From an uncultured Alistipes sp. (GTDB taxonomy: Bacteria; Bacteroidota; Bacteroidia; Bacteroidales; Rikenellaceae), in NCBI GenBank assembly GCA_910586375.1, contig CAJUIE010000014.1, positions 1 to 21,699 on the forward strand: a DNA stretch of 21,699 nucleotides, read 5' to 3'. The translations under genes were made by a program, and so were the position numbers. The notes beneath the pieces were generated by a model. The model ran no database searches and had not been told where the DNA came from. It saw nothing but the letters and a program-made list of their open reading frames with translations. Shown in pieces: positions 15,135 through 21,699 of this stretch. Positions within the stretch are counted from its first letter, which is position 1. Every line of letters begins with the position of its first letter.

Positions 15135-15255
15135 ATGTTGCAAAAATGCCGAGTGTAATTGAAAATCAAAGAATGAATAAAGACAGATGTTTGCTACTTA
15201 ATAAATTGATAATCAATAATATTTATTGTATCTTCTTTGTCTTTATTCTCTTGAG

Positions 15256-16614
15256 TTACTTTCCGATGCAGAACTTGGAGAAGATATTGTGCAGGATGTC
15301 ATCGGGGGCGAGGGCGCCGCGACCAGTGATGGTGCCGACATGACGGATGACATGGCGGACCTCCTCGCACAGAAGGTCCGTAGGGAGGTCGTCGGCAAGC
15401 CCGCAGCGCGCCCGGTCGAGGGCCGCACAGGCATCGGCAAGCGCGGCATAATGGCGACGGCTGGAGACAACCGCATCCCCATGATAAAGGGCCGACGTGT
15501 CGACAGCCTCTCGCAGTGCCCGCCGCAGTGCGTCAATGCCCTCCCCACTGCGGGCGGAAATGCCGACAGCGTGAGGAGGCAGGACAAGCGACGGGCAGAG
15601 GTCGATCTTGTTGACCACCGTCAGCAGCTTCTGCCCGGGAGTAAGCTCAAATGCGGGCGGGGCGATGCTGCCTGCGGCTTCTAGGTCGGCCGAAGCAGTC
15701 AGATAAAGGATGATGCGGGCCCGGGCGATGCTCGCCATCGTCCGCTCGATGCCCATTTGTTCGAGGCGGTCGTCGGTGGAGCGGATGCCGGCCGTATCGA
15801 GAAAGCGGAACGGCACGCCATCGATATTGGCTTGTTCCTCGATCACGTCGCGTGTCGTGCCGGCAATGTCGGAGACCAGCGCCCGCTCGTCCTCCAGCAG
15901 CCGGTTGAGAAGGGTCGACTTGCCGACATTCGGAGCCCCGACAATAGCCACAGCAACCCCCTCTTTGAGGGCGTTGCCCAGGGCGAAAGAGTCGCGCAGA
16001 CGCCCCAATTCTTCGCCAAGCCGCTGCATGAGCCGCTCCAGTTCGCCCCGGTTGGCAAACTCCACCTCCTCCTCCGAAAAATCAAGTTCGAGTTCAAGCA
16101 ACGACGCCAGTTGCAACAACTGCTCCCGCAACCCCTCGAGCGCATCGGAGTAACCGCCCCGCATCTGGTTGATGGCCAGCGTGTGGGCTGCGCGCGACGA
16201 CGATGCAACAAGGTCTGCAACCGCTTCAGCCTGCGAAAGGTCCATCTTGCCTGCCAGATAAGCCCGCACGGTGAATTCGCCCGGCTCGGCCATGCGTACC
16301 CCGACATCGACAAGCAGCCGCAGAATCTCCGCGACAATATAAGAGGAGCCGTGGCACGATATTTCGACCGAGTCTTCGCCCGTATAAGAGTGCGGAGCCC
16401 GAAACACGGCAGCCAGCACTTCGTCGACCGTGCGTGTGCCATCGACGACACAACCGAAATGGAGCGTATAACCCGCGCCCTCACTCAGTCGTTCCCGCCC
16501 CCGGAAGATGCAGTCGCACAACTCCAGCGCCCGGTCGCCGCTCACACGGACAACCGCAATAGCCCCGCCGGAGGCGGTGGCCGGAGCTGCAATCGTGTCG
16601 TGGTCGCCCATCAT
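15256..16614 (-). CDS. mnmE: tRNA modification GTPase MnmE
   Basis: 452 residues, full length. The N-terminal folate-binding domain (TIAAPATASGGAIAVVRVSG, later GEFTVRAYLAGKMDLSQAEA) leads into a helical domain that carries the inserted G domain. That domain has G1 GAPNVGKST (226-234), the G2 segment DIAGTTRD (249-256), G3 DTAG (273-276) and G4 NKID (about 337). The C-terminus is FCIGK with the conserved cysteine. With MnmG it makes the 5-carboxymethylaminomethyl group on wobble uridine 34 of certain tRNAs, using methylene-tetrahydrofolate. It starts 2 nt after the mltD-like stop. The last bases abut the element; its C-terminus stays intact. Confidence 0.97.
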   Translation of the reverse strand: MMGDHDTIAAPATASGGAIAVVRVSGDRALELCDCIFRGRERLSEGAGYTLHFGCVVDGTRTVDEVLAAVFRAPHSYTGEDSVEISCHGSSYIVAEILRLLVDVGVRMAEPGEFTVRAYLAGKMDLSQAEAVADLVASSSRAAHTLAINQMRGGYSDALEGLREQLLQLASLLELELDFSEEEVEFANRGELERLMQRLGEELGRLRDSFALGNALKEGVAVAIVGAPNVGKSTLLNRLLEDERALVSDIAGTTRDVIEEQANIDGVPFRFLDTAGIRSTDDRLEQMGIERTMASIARARIILYLTASADLEAAGSIAPPAFELTPGQKLLTVVNKIDLCPSLVLPPHAVGISARSGEGIDALRRALREAVDTSALYHGDAVVSSRRHYAALADACAALDRARCGLADDLPTDLLCEEVRHVIRHVGTITGRGALAPDDILHNIFSKFCIGK

Positions 16615-16616
16615 CG

Positions 16617-18014
16617 TCAGCGCCCTTCGATGCGGAGTTTCTGGCCGATGCGCAGCCTGCGGGCATCCCGAATACCATTCCAGCGCATGATCTGCGTCGT
16701 GGTGACCCGGTAGCGGCGGGCAATAGCACCCAGCGTGTCGCCTTTCTTGACGGTGTAGATAACGCCGGTACGTTCCTGCCGCTTCTTATCGATGTTGGCG
16801 GGGTTGATATACTCCTTGAGGTAAGTGGAGTCTTTAGCCAGAATCTCAGCCTCATGCGCTATATATTGCCCAATGTTGCGCTGGGGCAACACCAAAGTAT
16901 AGGTGCGGTCGGTAGCGGGAATGATGTCGATCTTGTACTGGGGGTTGAGCTGCCGGAGCGTCTCCATCGGCACGTCGATCGTCGAAGCGATCTGCTCCAG
17001 GTGCATCAGCCGGTCGATGCGCAATGTGTCCACAGCCAGCGGAATGGGGCACTCGATCGGTTCAATGCCGTGGTGACGGTGGTAGGCATACGCATAGGAG
17101 GCTCCGATAAACGCAGGGACATAACCCCGGGTTTCGCGCGGCAGCAGGTCGTAGATGTCCCAGAAGCTGTGGGCCCCTTCGCCGGCACGTGCCAGAGCCT
17201 TATTGACGTTGCCCGGCCCACAGTTATAGGCAGCGATGGCCAGCGTCCAGTTCTTATAAATGGAGTAAAGGTCTTTCAGATAACGACATGCAGCCTGCGT
17301 AGAGCGCACCGGATCGCGGCGTTCATCGACGAGCGAGTTGACCTCCAAACCGTAACTTTTGCCCGTCGAGGGCATGAACTGCCACAGTCCCGTCGCACCG
17401 ACAGGCGAAACGGCCGTAGGCAACAAGGCCGACTCGATGATCGGCAGGGCCCGCAGTTCGACAGGAAGTCCGGACTTGATGAGTTCGTCCTCGATAAAGG
17501 GGAAATAGTGCTGCGAAATACCCAGGATACGGGCGATCGTGCCATAGCGGGAGTCGACATAACGGGTGATGTACCCCTTCACGATGTCGTTATAGGGCAA
17601 CTGGATAGGCGAGGCAAGCCTCCTGAGCCGGAGAGCGTAAATCGTGTCGGCGGCATCCTCGACGGGCGCGGGCTCTTCAAGGATGAAACGTTGGAAAAAG
17701 GCATCGAACGATTCGGTGCGTTGTCGCTCCCGCCACACGGCGACCAGCGAATCGGCCTGCTCGGCCGTAAGGCCCAGGATCAGGTCATCGACGGGCTGCG
17801 GCCCGGCTGCAGGTTCGGCAGCAGGCTCAGGGGTGGGAGCAGCAGGTTCGGAAAGACGCGGGGACTCGACCGCAGGAGCCGATACGGGAGTCTCGGCAGT
17901 AGCTTCGACAGTAGCCCGGGGCTTCTTTTTCAGAAAGCCGAAGAGGGGTTTGCGGTCGGCGGCTGTAGCCGAAAAAGTCGTGCAGAGCAGCAGCAGAATG
18001 AAAATCTTTCTCAT
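16617..18014 (-). CDS. mltD: Membrane-bound lytic murein transglycosylase D-like, with LysM
   Basis: 465 residues. A signal peptide (MRKIFILLLLCTTFSATAA) is followed by a Pro/Ala/Glu-rich linker (about 35-75). The SLT domain (about 155-290) shows LPIIESALLPTAVSP with catalytic E194, then GATGLWQFMPSTGKSYGL and AIAAYNCGPGNV. A degenerate LysM-like stretch lies at about 335-385 and a clear LysM at about 416-462 (YTVKKGDTLGAIARRYRVTT). It cleaves peptidoglycan glycan strands with formation of 1,6-anhydromuramic ends in the periplasm, and LysM holds it on the wall. No lipobox cysteine is evident after the signal, so soluble periplasmic or signal-anchored forms are both possible. It lies 2 nt after the DUF5683 gene. 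Confidence 0.94.
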   Translation of the reverse strand: MRKIFILLLLCTTFSATAADRKPLFGFLKKKPRATVEATAETPVSAPAVESPRLSEPAAPTPEPAAEPAAGPQPVDDLILGLTAEQADSLVAVWRERQRTESFDAFFQRFILEEPAPVEDAADTIYALRLRRLASPIQLPYNDIVKGYITRYVDSRYGTIARILGISQHYFPFIEDELIKSGLPVELRALPIIESALLPTAVSPVGATGLWQFMPSTGKSYGLEVNSLVDERRDPVRSTQAACRYLKDLYSIYKNWTLAIAAYNCGPGNVNKALARAGEGAHSFWDIYDLLPRETRGYVPAFIGASYAYAYHRHHGIEPIECPIPLAVDTLRIDRLMHLEQIASTIDVPMETLRQLNPQYKIDIIPATDRTYTLVLPQRNIGQYIAHEAEILAKDSTYLKEYINPANIDKKRQERTGVIYTVKKGDTLGAIARRYRVTTTQIMRWNGIRDARRLRIGQKLRIEGR

Positions 18015-18016
18015 CG

Positions 18017-19180
18017 TCAGAAATTGAGGCTCATGTTGAAGCCAAAAACGGGGCGATTGCCGCCCAAAGTGGGAATATAGGGGTAGTCAACCAGCGGCTC
18101 AAGGTTCATCGAGAGGTCGTCCGAAATGTCGTAGTCCTTCAGATGGGCGTCGACATGGGCGTCGATGATCTGGAGCACGTAGAGTGCACCGCTGATGATG
18201 ATGCAGAGGTCGCGGTTGCGGCGGTAGTTGTTGCGCAGGTTGCGGATAAATTCGGCCGAATAACGACCGTGAAACTCGTCGGTAGGACCGTCGGGATAGT
18301 TGCCGGGGTTGGCCTCGTAGTCGGCCAGCAGGTTATAAGCCTTCTTGAAACGCTGATAACCGCGATTGTTCCAGTCGATGCAATAGATCATCGAGGCAAA
18401 ACCGCCCACTACAAAGGGTACTTTCCAATAGCTCTTGTTATAAATTTGCCCGGCACCGGGGAAGATACAGGCCAATGTGGTGGCCTTCTTGACGTTGGAA
18501 ACCTCGTTGGTGGAGTAGTTCACAGCCACGTCGCCCAGAAAATAGATATAGGAGGCGAGCGTAAGGCCCAGATAGAGCTGACAGCGTGTATTGCTGCGGA
18601 TCATCCGCTCCTGCAAGGCGTTCAGCTCGGGCGTGCGCACCAAACTGACGTCGGTATAGGCGTCATACTGACGCTTAAGGGGCTTAAACTGGCGGTTTTC
18701 GTGGATGAAGAGTGCCAGCCCCGTGCCGACCGTGCCATAAAGGAGGGGCAACTTCCAGTATTGCTTGTTGTAGACCTGGCCGTATCCGGGCAGTACGGTA
18801 GAGACCCAGCAGACTTTCGACAGCGACATCGAGTCGCTCATAAACCACCCTTTCCTGAAGAGCTGCTTGCGCACCGTATCTACCGGGGCAGCAACCCCCA
18901 GCGTGAAGCGCCGCAAGGCGATGGAATCGAGGGTATGGATGTCGTCGGTGCGCAGGGCAACAAGAGCCGCAGAATCGGCCCTGAAGTCGGCAGCGAGCAG
19001 CGAATCGAGTGCTGCGTCAAAAGCCACCGCGGCAAGCGAATCGGCCTCCATACGCAACGAGTCGGGCCGAGGCATCAGACCGCCCCGCACGACAGTACGC
19101 GCCCCGCGATGGAGCTGCGCATGGGCAGGCAGGCAGACCGCACAGAGCGCACAGAGAAGCAACAGGAGTCGGATACGCAC
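18017..19180 (-). CDS. DUF5683 membrane protein with internal duplication
   Basis: 387 residues. A signal peptide (MRIRLLLLLCALCAVCLPAH) precedes a variable Ala/Asp-rich region (about 35-100). The remainder holds the DUF5683 signature twice: STVLPGYGQVYNKQYWKLPL (about 127-146) and CIFPGAGQIYNKSYWKVPF (about 238-256), each followed by hydrophobic and aromatic segments. Function is unknown. The gene lies between parB and the transglycosylase gene, 14 nt after parB, an arrangement common in Bacteroidetes that suggests a cell envelope role linked to growth or division. Confidence 0.88.
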   Translation of the reverse strand: MRIRLLLLLCALCAVCLPAHAQLHRGARTVVRGGLMPRPDSLRMEADSLAAVAFDAALDSLLAADFRADSAALVALRTDDIHTLDSIALRRFTLGVAAPVDTVRKQLFRKGWFMSDSMSLSKVCWVSTVLPGYGQVYNKQYWKLPLLYGTVGTGLALFIHENRQFKPLKRQYDAYTDVSLVRTPELNALQERMIRSNTRCQLYLGLTLASYIYFLGDVAVNYSTNEVSNVKKATTLACIFPGAGQIYNKSYWKVPFVVGGFASMIYCIDWNNRGYQRFKKAYNLLADYEANPGNYPDGPTDEFHGRYSAEFIRNLRNNYRRNRDLCIIISGALYVLQIIDAHVDAHLKDYDISDDLSMNLEPLVDYPYIPTLGGNRPVFGFNMSLNF

Positions 19181-19194
19181 AGCGGAGAGGCGGT

Positions 19195-20064
19195 TTACGA
19201 GCGGTCGGAGAAGCGACGGATGAATCGTTCGATGTCGGCGTCATCGGCAAAGCCGATGGTGATCTTACCGCCACCGTGCCTGGAGCGTTTGATCGAAATC
19301 TCCTGCGAGAAGAACTTTTCGAGCTGCTCGACTAACTGCGAATAGCTCTCGGGGTACTCCTCCTCTTCGGCGGTCGGTACCGGTACGGGCTGCTCGGCGA
19401 GGCTCCTTACAAGCTCCTCGACCTGACGCACGGAGAGCGACTTTTTGACGCACCGTTTCAGTACGCGCAGCTGTTCATCGGCAGGAGCCCCGGCGATAGC
19501 CTTGGCGTGGCCCATCGAAATGACCCCCTCCTTGAGTGCCAGCTGCACCGGATCGGGCAGCTTCAGCAGCCGCAAATAATTCGACACCGAAGAGCGTTTT
19601 TTACCCACCTTTTCCGACAGGGCGTCTTGCGTCAGGTGACACTCCTCCATAAGGCGCTGCATACCTAAAGCAACCTCTATGGCATTGAGGTCCTGACGCT
19701 GGATGTTTTCAACCAGGGCCATAGCATGGAGGTTCTCATCGTCGACTTCGCGGATATAGGCCGGGAGCGTGTCGAGGTCGGCACGCTGCGCAGCTCTCCA
19801 GCGACGTTCGCCGCTGATGATGATGTACTTTCCGCCATCGGTCCTGCGCACCGTAATGGGCTGGATAATGCCCAGCTGACGGATCGAATCGGCCAGTTCG
19901 TCGAGCGCCTCCTCATCGAATTGCGTACGGGGCTGCGTGGGGTTGGGGATGATCTCAGTAATGGCGATCTGGGCCATGTGGCTCATCGGTCTGAGCTTGA
20001 CATCGGGGGCCTCAGAGCCGAAGATGGCATCGAGCCCGCGGCCTAATCCCTTGGGTTGTTTCAT
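19195..20064 (-). CDS. parB: Chromosome partitioning protein ParB
   Basis: 289 residues. Starts KQPKGLGRGLDAIFG, the usual ParB N-terminus. The CTP-binding N domain includes NPTQPRTQFDEEALDELADS and the GERRWRAAQRA motif. A helix-turn-helix follows (LTQDALSEKVGKKRSSVSNY) for parS binding, and the C-terminal part has an EEYPESYSQLVEQLEKFF dimerization region ending in IERFIRRFSDRS. ParB loads on parS as a CTP-dependent clamp and works with ParA to segregate the origin region. No parS copy of the TGTTTCACGTGAAACA type was noticed in the window. It starts 14 nt after parA. Confidence 0.97.
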   Translation of the reverse strand: MKQPKGLGRGLDAIFGSEAPDVKLRPMSHMAQIAITEIIPNPTQPRTQFDEEALDELADSIRQLGIIQPITVRRTDGGKYIIISGERRWRAAQRADLDTLPAYIREVDDENLHAMALVENIQRQDLNAIEVALGMQRLMEECHLTQDALSEKVGKKRSSVSNYLRLLKLPDPVQLALKEGVISMGHAKAIAGAPADEQLRVLKRCVKKSLSVRQVEELVRSLAEQPVPVPTAEEEEYPESYSQLVEQLEKFFSQEISIKRSRHGGGKITIGFADDADIERFIRRFSDRS

Positions 20065-20078
20065 ATCGGAGTGCGTTT

Positions 20079-20843
20079 TTATTGGCGTTTGTTGCGTTTG
20101 AGAAATTCCCGTGCCAGATTGAGGTAGTTTTCCGAGCCGACAGCCGCCGCGTCATAAAGCATGACAGGCTTGCCGTGCGACGGGGCCTCGCCTAAACGGA
20201 TGTTGCGCTGGATAACGGTGTCATAGGCCAGCTCCCCGAAGTGCTCCCGCACCTCGTTGACGACCTGATTGTTAAGCCGGTTGCGCATGTACATCGTCAG
20301 CAGAAAACCCTCAACCTCAAGGGTTGGATTGAGCGAGCTCTTGACCTTGCGGATGGTGGCCAGCAGCTTGGAGAGACCCTCCAGAGCGAGGTATTCACAC
20401 TGCACAGGAACAAGCACCGAGTCGGCCGCCGTGAGGATATTGACCGTCGTATAGCCCAACGACGGGGAGCAGTCGATAAAAAGGTAGTCGAAGCGCTCGC
20501 GCACGGAATCGACGATGCCCTTGATGACGCGGTGGGGCTCTTCCATCTTGGGCAGCTCAGCATCGGCAGCCACCAGATCGATCGACGAGGGTAGCAGCCA
20601 GAGGTTCTTCACGTCGGGGCTCTGAAGAATCACCTCCTCCGCCTGCCGGGAACCAGCGATACACTCGTAGATGCCTTCAAGGTCGATGTCGAAGCCCAGT
20701 CCCGACGTAGCGTTGGCCTGCGGGTCGGCGTCCAGGAGCAACACCTTCTTGCCCAGCAGGGCCAGCGAAGCCGCCAGGTTGATGGCCGTGGTAGTCTTGC
20801 CCACGCCGCCCTTCTGATTGGCTAATGCGATAACCTTTGCCAT
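20079..20843 (-). CDS. parA: Chromosome partitioning ATPase ParA (Soj)
   Basis: 254 residues, typical of short chromosomal ParA/Soj without an N-terminal HTH. The deviant Walker A QKGGVGKTTTAINLAASLAL (K10/K15 area), Walker A' LLLDADPQANATSGLG and Walker B LFIDCSPSLGYTTVN are intact. ATP-bound dimers bind DNA nonspecifically and ParB stimulates hydrolysis, moving replicated origins apart. First gene of the par operon; parB follows 14 nt later. Confidence 0.97.
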   Translation of the reverse strand: MAKVIALANQKGGVGKTTTAINLAASLALLGKKVLLLDADPQANATSGLGFDIDLEGIYECIAGSRQAEEVILQSPDVKNLWLLPSSIDLVAADAELPKMEEPHRVIKGIVDSVRERFDYLFIDCSPSLGYTTVNILTAADSVLVPVQCEYLALEGLSKLLATIRKVKSSLNPTLEVEGFLLTMYMRNRLNNQVVNEVREHFGELAYDTVIQRNIRLGEAPSHGKPVMLYDAAAVGSENYLNLAREFLKRNKRQ

Positions 20844-20869
20844 GAATTTCGAATGGGTTTATAATTGGG

Positions 20870-20901
20870 CAAATTTACGCAAATTAAATGGAATTACACA
20901 A
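20870..20901 (-). promoter_or_regulatory. parA operon promoter
   Basis: Minus-strand TAAATTTG (20870-20877) matches TAnnTTTG exactly. TTGT (20898-20901) lies 20 bp upstream as a weaker -33 box. Transcription would start about 20 nt before the parA ATG at 20843. Confidence 0.65.
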
Positions 20902-20938
20902 CCGCAGGCAATTTTTTAATCGAAAGCCCCGCCCGCTC

Positions 20939-21024
20939 TGTCATTCTGAGGAGCCGGAGGCGACGGACCGCCACTCTGACGACTGAATTTTCGACGTTAT
21001 AGGTTCTTTGTAGCCAGAATGACA
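20939..21024. repeat. Extragenic inverted repeat between parA and CPBP protease gene
   Basis: TGTCATTCTG (20939-20948) and CAGAATGACA (21015-21024) are exact inverted repeats 66 bp apart, with a GAGGAGCCGGAGGCGACGG stretch next to the left arm. This resembles the dispersed 'TCATTCTGAG...' extragenic repeats seen in several phyla. Whether it is repeated elsewhere in this genome cannot be told from the window. Confidence 0.5.
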
Positions 21025-21068
21025 AGGAGCGCAAAAACCCGAAAAAAGATTCTTACAAATAATTTACT

Positions 21069-21076
21069 TACCTTTG
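21069..21076 (+). promoter_or_regulatory. -7 box for CPBP protease gene
   Basis: TACCTTTG matches TAnnTTTG exactly and lies 20 nt before the ATG at 21096. No clear TTTG is seen at the -33 distance. Confidence 0.5.
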
Positions 21077-21095
21077 AAGAGATAAATTTCGGAAT

Positions 21096-21699
21096 ATGTT
21101 TTCAGAAAAAGCGTCGCAACGCCCCGATTTCCCCACCGTGGGCGATCTGGCGGCTATGCTGGGGATTGTCGTGGGGATGCAGCTTATCGTGTCGTTAATC
21201 GTCCTGGCAACGTTGCACCTTGCAGGCTGGGACCTCCACCTGCTGACACCCCATCAGCAAGGGATTTTCATGGCTATAAGTTATGTAGGTTCGATGTTAC
21301 CTGCTTATGGGGGCACGCTGGCCTGGCGCCGGGCCCGGCGAGGCGGGAAGAGCCTCGGACATTTCGGCAAACGGGGCCTCAATCCGGGGCTGCTGCTCTG
21401 GGGATTCGTCTGCATGACAGCAGCGAGCGTAGTATGCGAACCGCTCATTGCCCTGCTGCCCGAGGTGTCGCCCGGGGTTTATGGAGCAGGATTCTGGGCT
21501 TTTATGACCCTTGTGGTCGCAGCCCCCGTTCTGGAAGAACTGCTCTGCCGAGGCGTGGTTTTAGAATCTCTGCGCAGTCGTTACGGCGTAGTTACAGCCT
21601 GGTGGGGCTCAGCCCTCTTTTTTGGAGTGCTTCACCTCCAGCCCGCACTGACCGTCAACGCTTTCGTCATTGGGCTGATACTGGGTTATGTCTATATTC
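21096..21699 (+). CDS. CPBP-family intramembrane metalloprotease, 5' part (cut by window edge)
   Basis: 201 codons from ATG at 21096 remain open to the right edge. Several hydrophobic segments are visible (LAAMLGIVVGMQLIVSLIVL, GLLLWGFVCMTAASVV, AGFWAFMTLVVAAP). The CPBP/Abi motif 1 EELLCRG (EExxxR) is followed by motif 2 FFGVLHLQP (FxxxH), the metal-binding and catalytic residues of this family, related to Rce1 and bacteriocin-immunity proteases. It starts divergently from parA and is not part of that operon. The substrate cannot be told from the sequence. Translation was done by hand because the frame has no stop in the window. Confidence 0.9.
   Translation, partial: MFSEKASQRPDFPTVGDLAAMLGIVVGMQLIVSLIVLATLHLAGWDLHLLTPHQQGIFMAISYVGSMLPAYGGTLAWRRARRGGKSLGHFGKRGLNPGLLLWGFVCMTAASVVCEPLIALLPEVSPGVYGAGFWAFMTLVVAAPVLEELLCRGVVLESLRSRYGVVTAWWGSALFFGVLHLQPALTVNAFVIGLILGYVYI

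Larger units (their letters stand above)
15061..15255. other. int leader and element end next to mnmE (probable att region)
   Basis: This AT-rich stretch of 195 nt lies between int and the mnmE stop codon. It contains the int promoter, three TTGCAA motifs (15105, 15127, 15138), and a long inverted repeat, GAATAAAGACA (15175-15185) and TGTCTTTATTC (15238-15248). The inverted repeat could act as terminator for mnmE or as an integrase site. The mnmE 3' end at 15256-15273 resembles at 15 of 18 bases the attB used by Salmonella genomic island 1 (from memory). A second copy of that end sequence was not found in the window. Confidence 0.55.

Noticed and set aside
15256..15273. Second copy of the mnmE 3' end inside the window that would delimit the element
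   Set aside because: None was found by reading the left part; the far end is probably beyond base 1.
15061..21095. parS site of the TGTTTCACGTGAAACA type near parAB
   Set aside because: No such 16-mer or close variant was noticed; parS may lie elsewhere.
1..21699. CRISPR array, tRNA, rRNA, IS element or conjugation (type IV secretion) genes
   Set aside because: No regularly spaced repeats, tRNA-like cloverleaf, transposase motif or Tra/VirB homologs were seen on either strand.

Overview
The window looks like a Bacteroidetes chromosome, most likely an Alistipes-like gut member of the Rikenellaceae. The genus is an inference. It rests on promoters of the TTTG / TAnnTTTG type, few Shine-Dalgarno sequences, a DUF5683 gene inside the parAB operon, RhuM and MobA-type genes typical of Bacteroidetes elements, and GC-rich housekeeping genes. 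No rRNA, tRNA or CRISPR array is visible, and no gene-free stretch exceeds about 300 bases.

Right part (about 15256-21699), core chromosome. On the minus strand parA, parB, a DUF5683 membrane protein, an MltD-like lytic transglycosylase and mnmE follow each other with very short gaps and read like one operon for chromosome segregation, cell wall remodelling and tRNA modification. A Bacteroidetes-type promoter lies in front of parA. A CPBP-family membrane protease starts divergently and runs off the right edge.

Middle (about 8870-15255), backbone of an integrated mobilizable element. A tyrosine recombinase is followed by a RhuM-family protein, a small membrane protein, an excisionase-like HTH protein, a MobC-like relaxosome protein, a MobA/VirD2-type relaxase and a coiled-coil membrane protein. 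No type IV secretion genes are seen, so it would be mobilized in trans. The integrase end abuts the 3' end of mnmE, the same gene end used by Salmonella genomic island 1. The relaxase frame contains an in-frame TGA after the putative catalytic tyrosine, inside an unusually structured segment.

Left part (1-8870), AT-richer cargo that looks like a defence island. All genes are on the minus strand. An XRE regulator overlaps a two-TM protein, followed within 2-3 nt by type III restriction-modification mod and res, then 24 nt later by a PIN-like nuclease with a coiled coil and two C-terminal TM segments. After a 261-nt gap comes a large protein, cut by the window edge, with an Mrr/Cap4-like nuclease domain and a degenerate NTPase-like region. 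An identical 23-bp element lies in front of both the XRE operon and the edge nuclease gene, suggesting both are controlled together. This combination is the best candidate here for an undescribed system.
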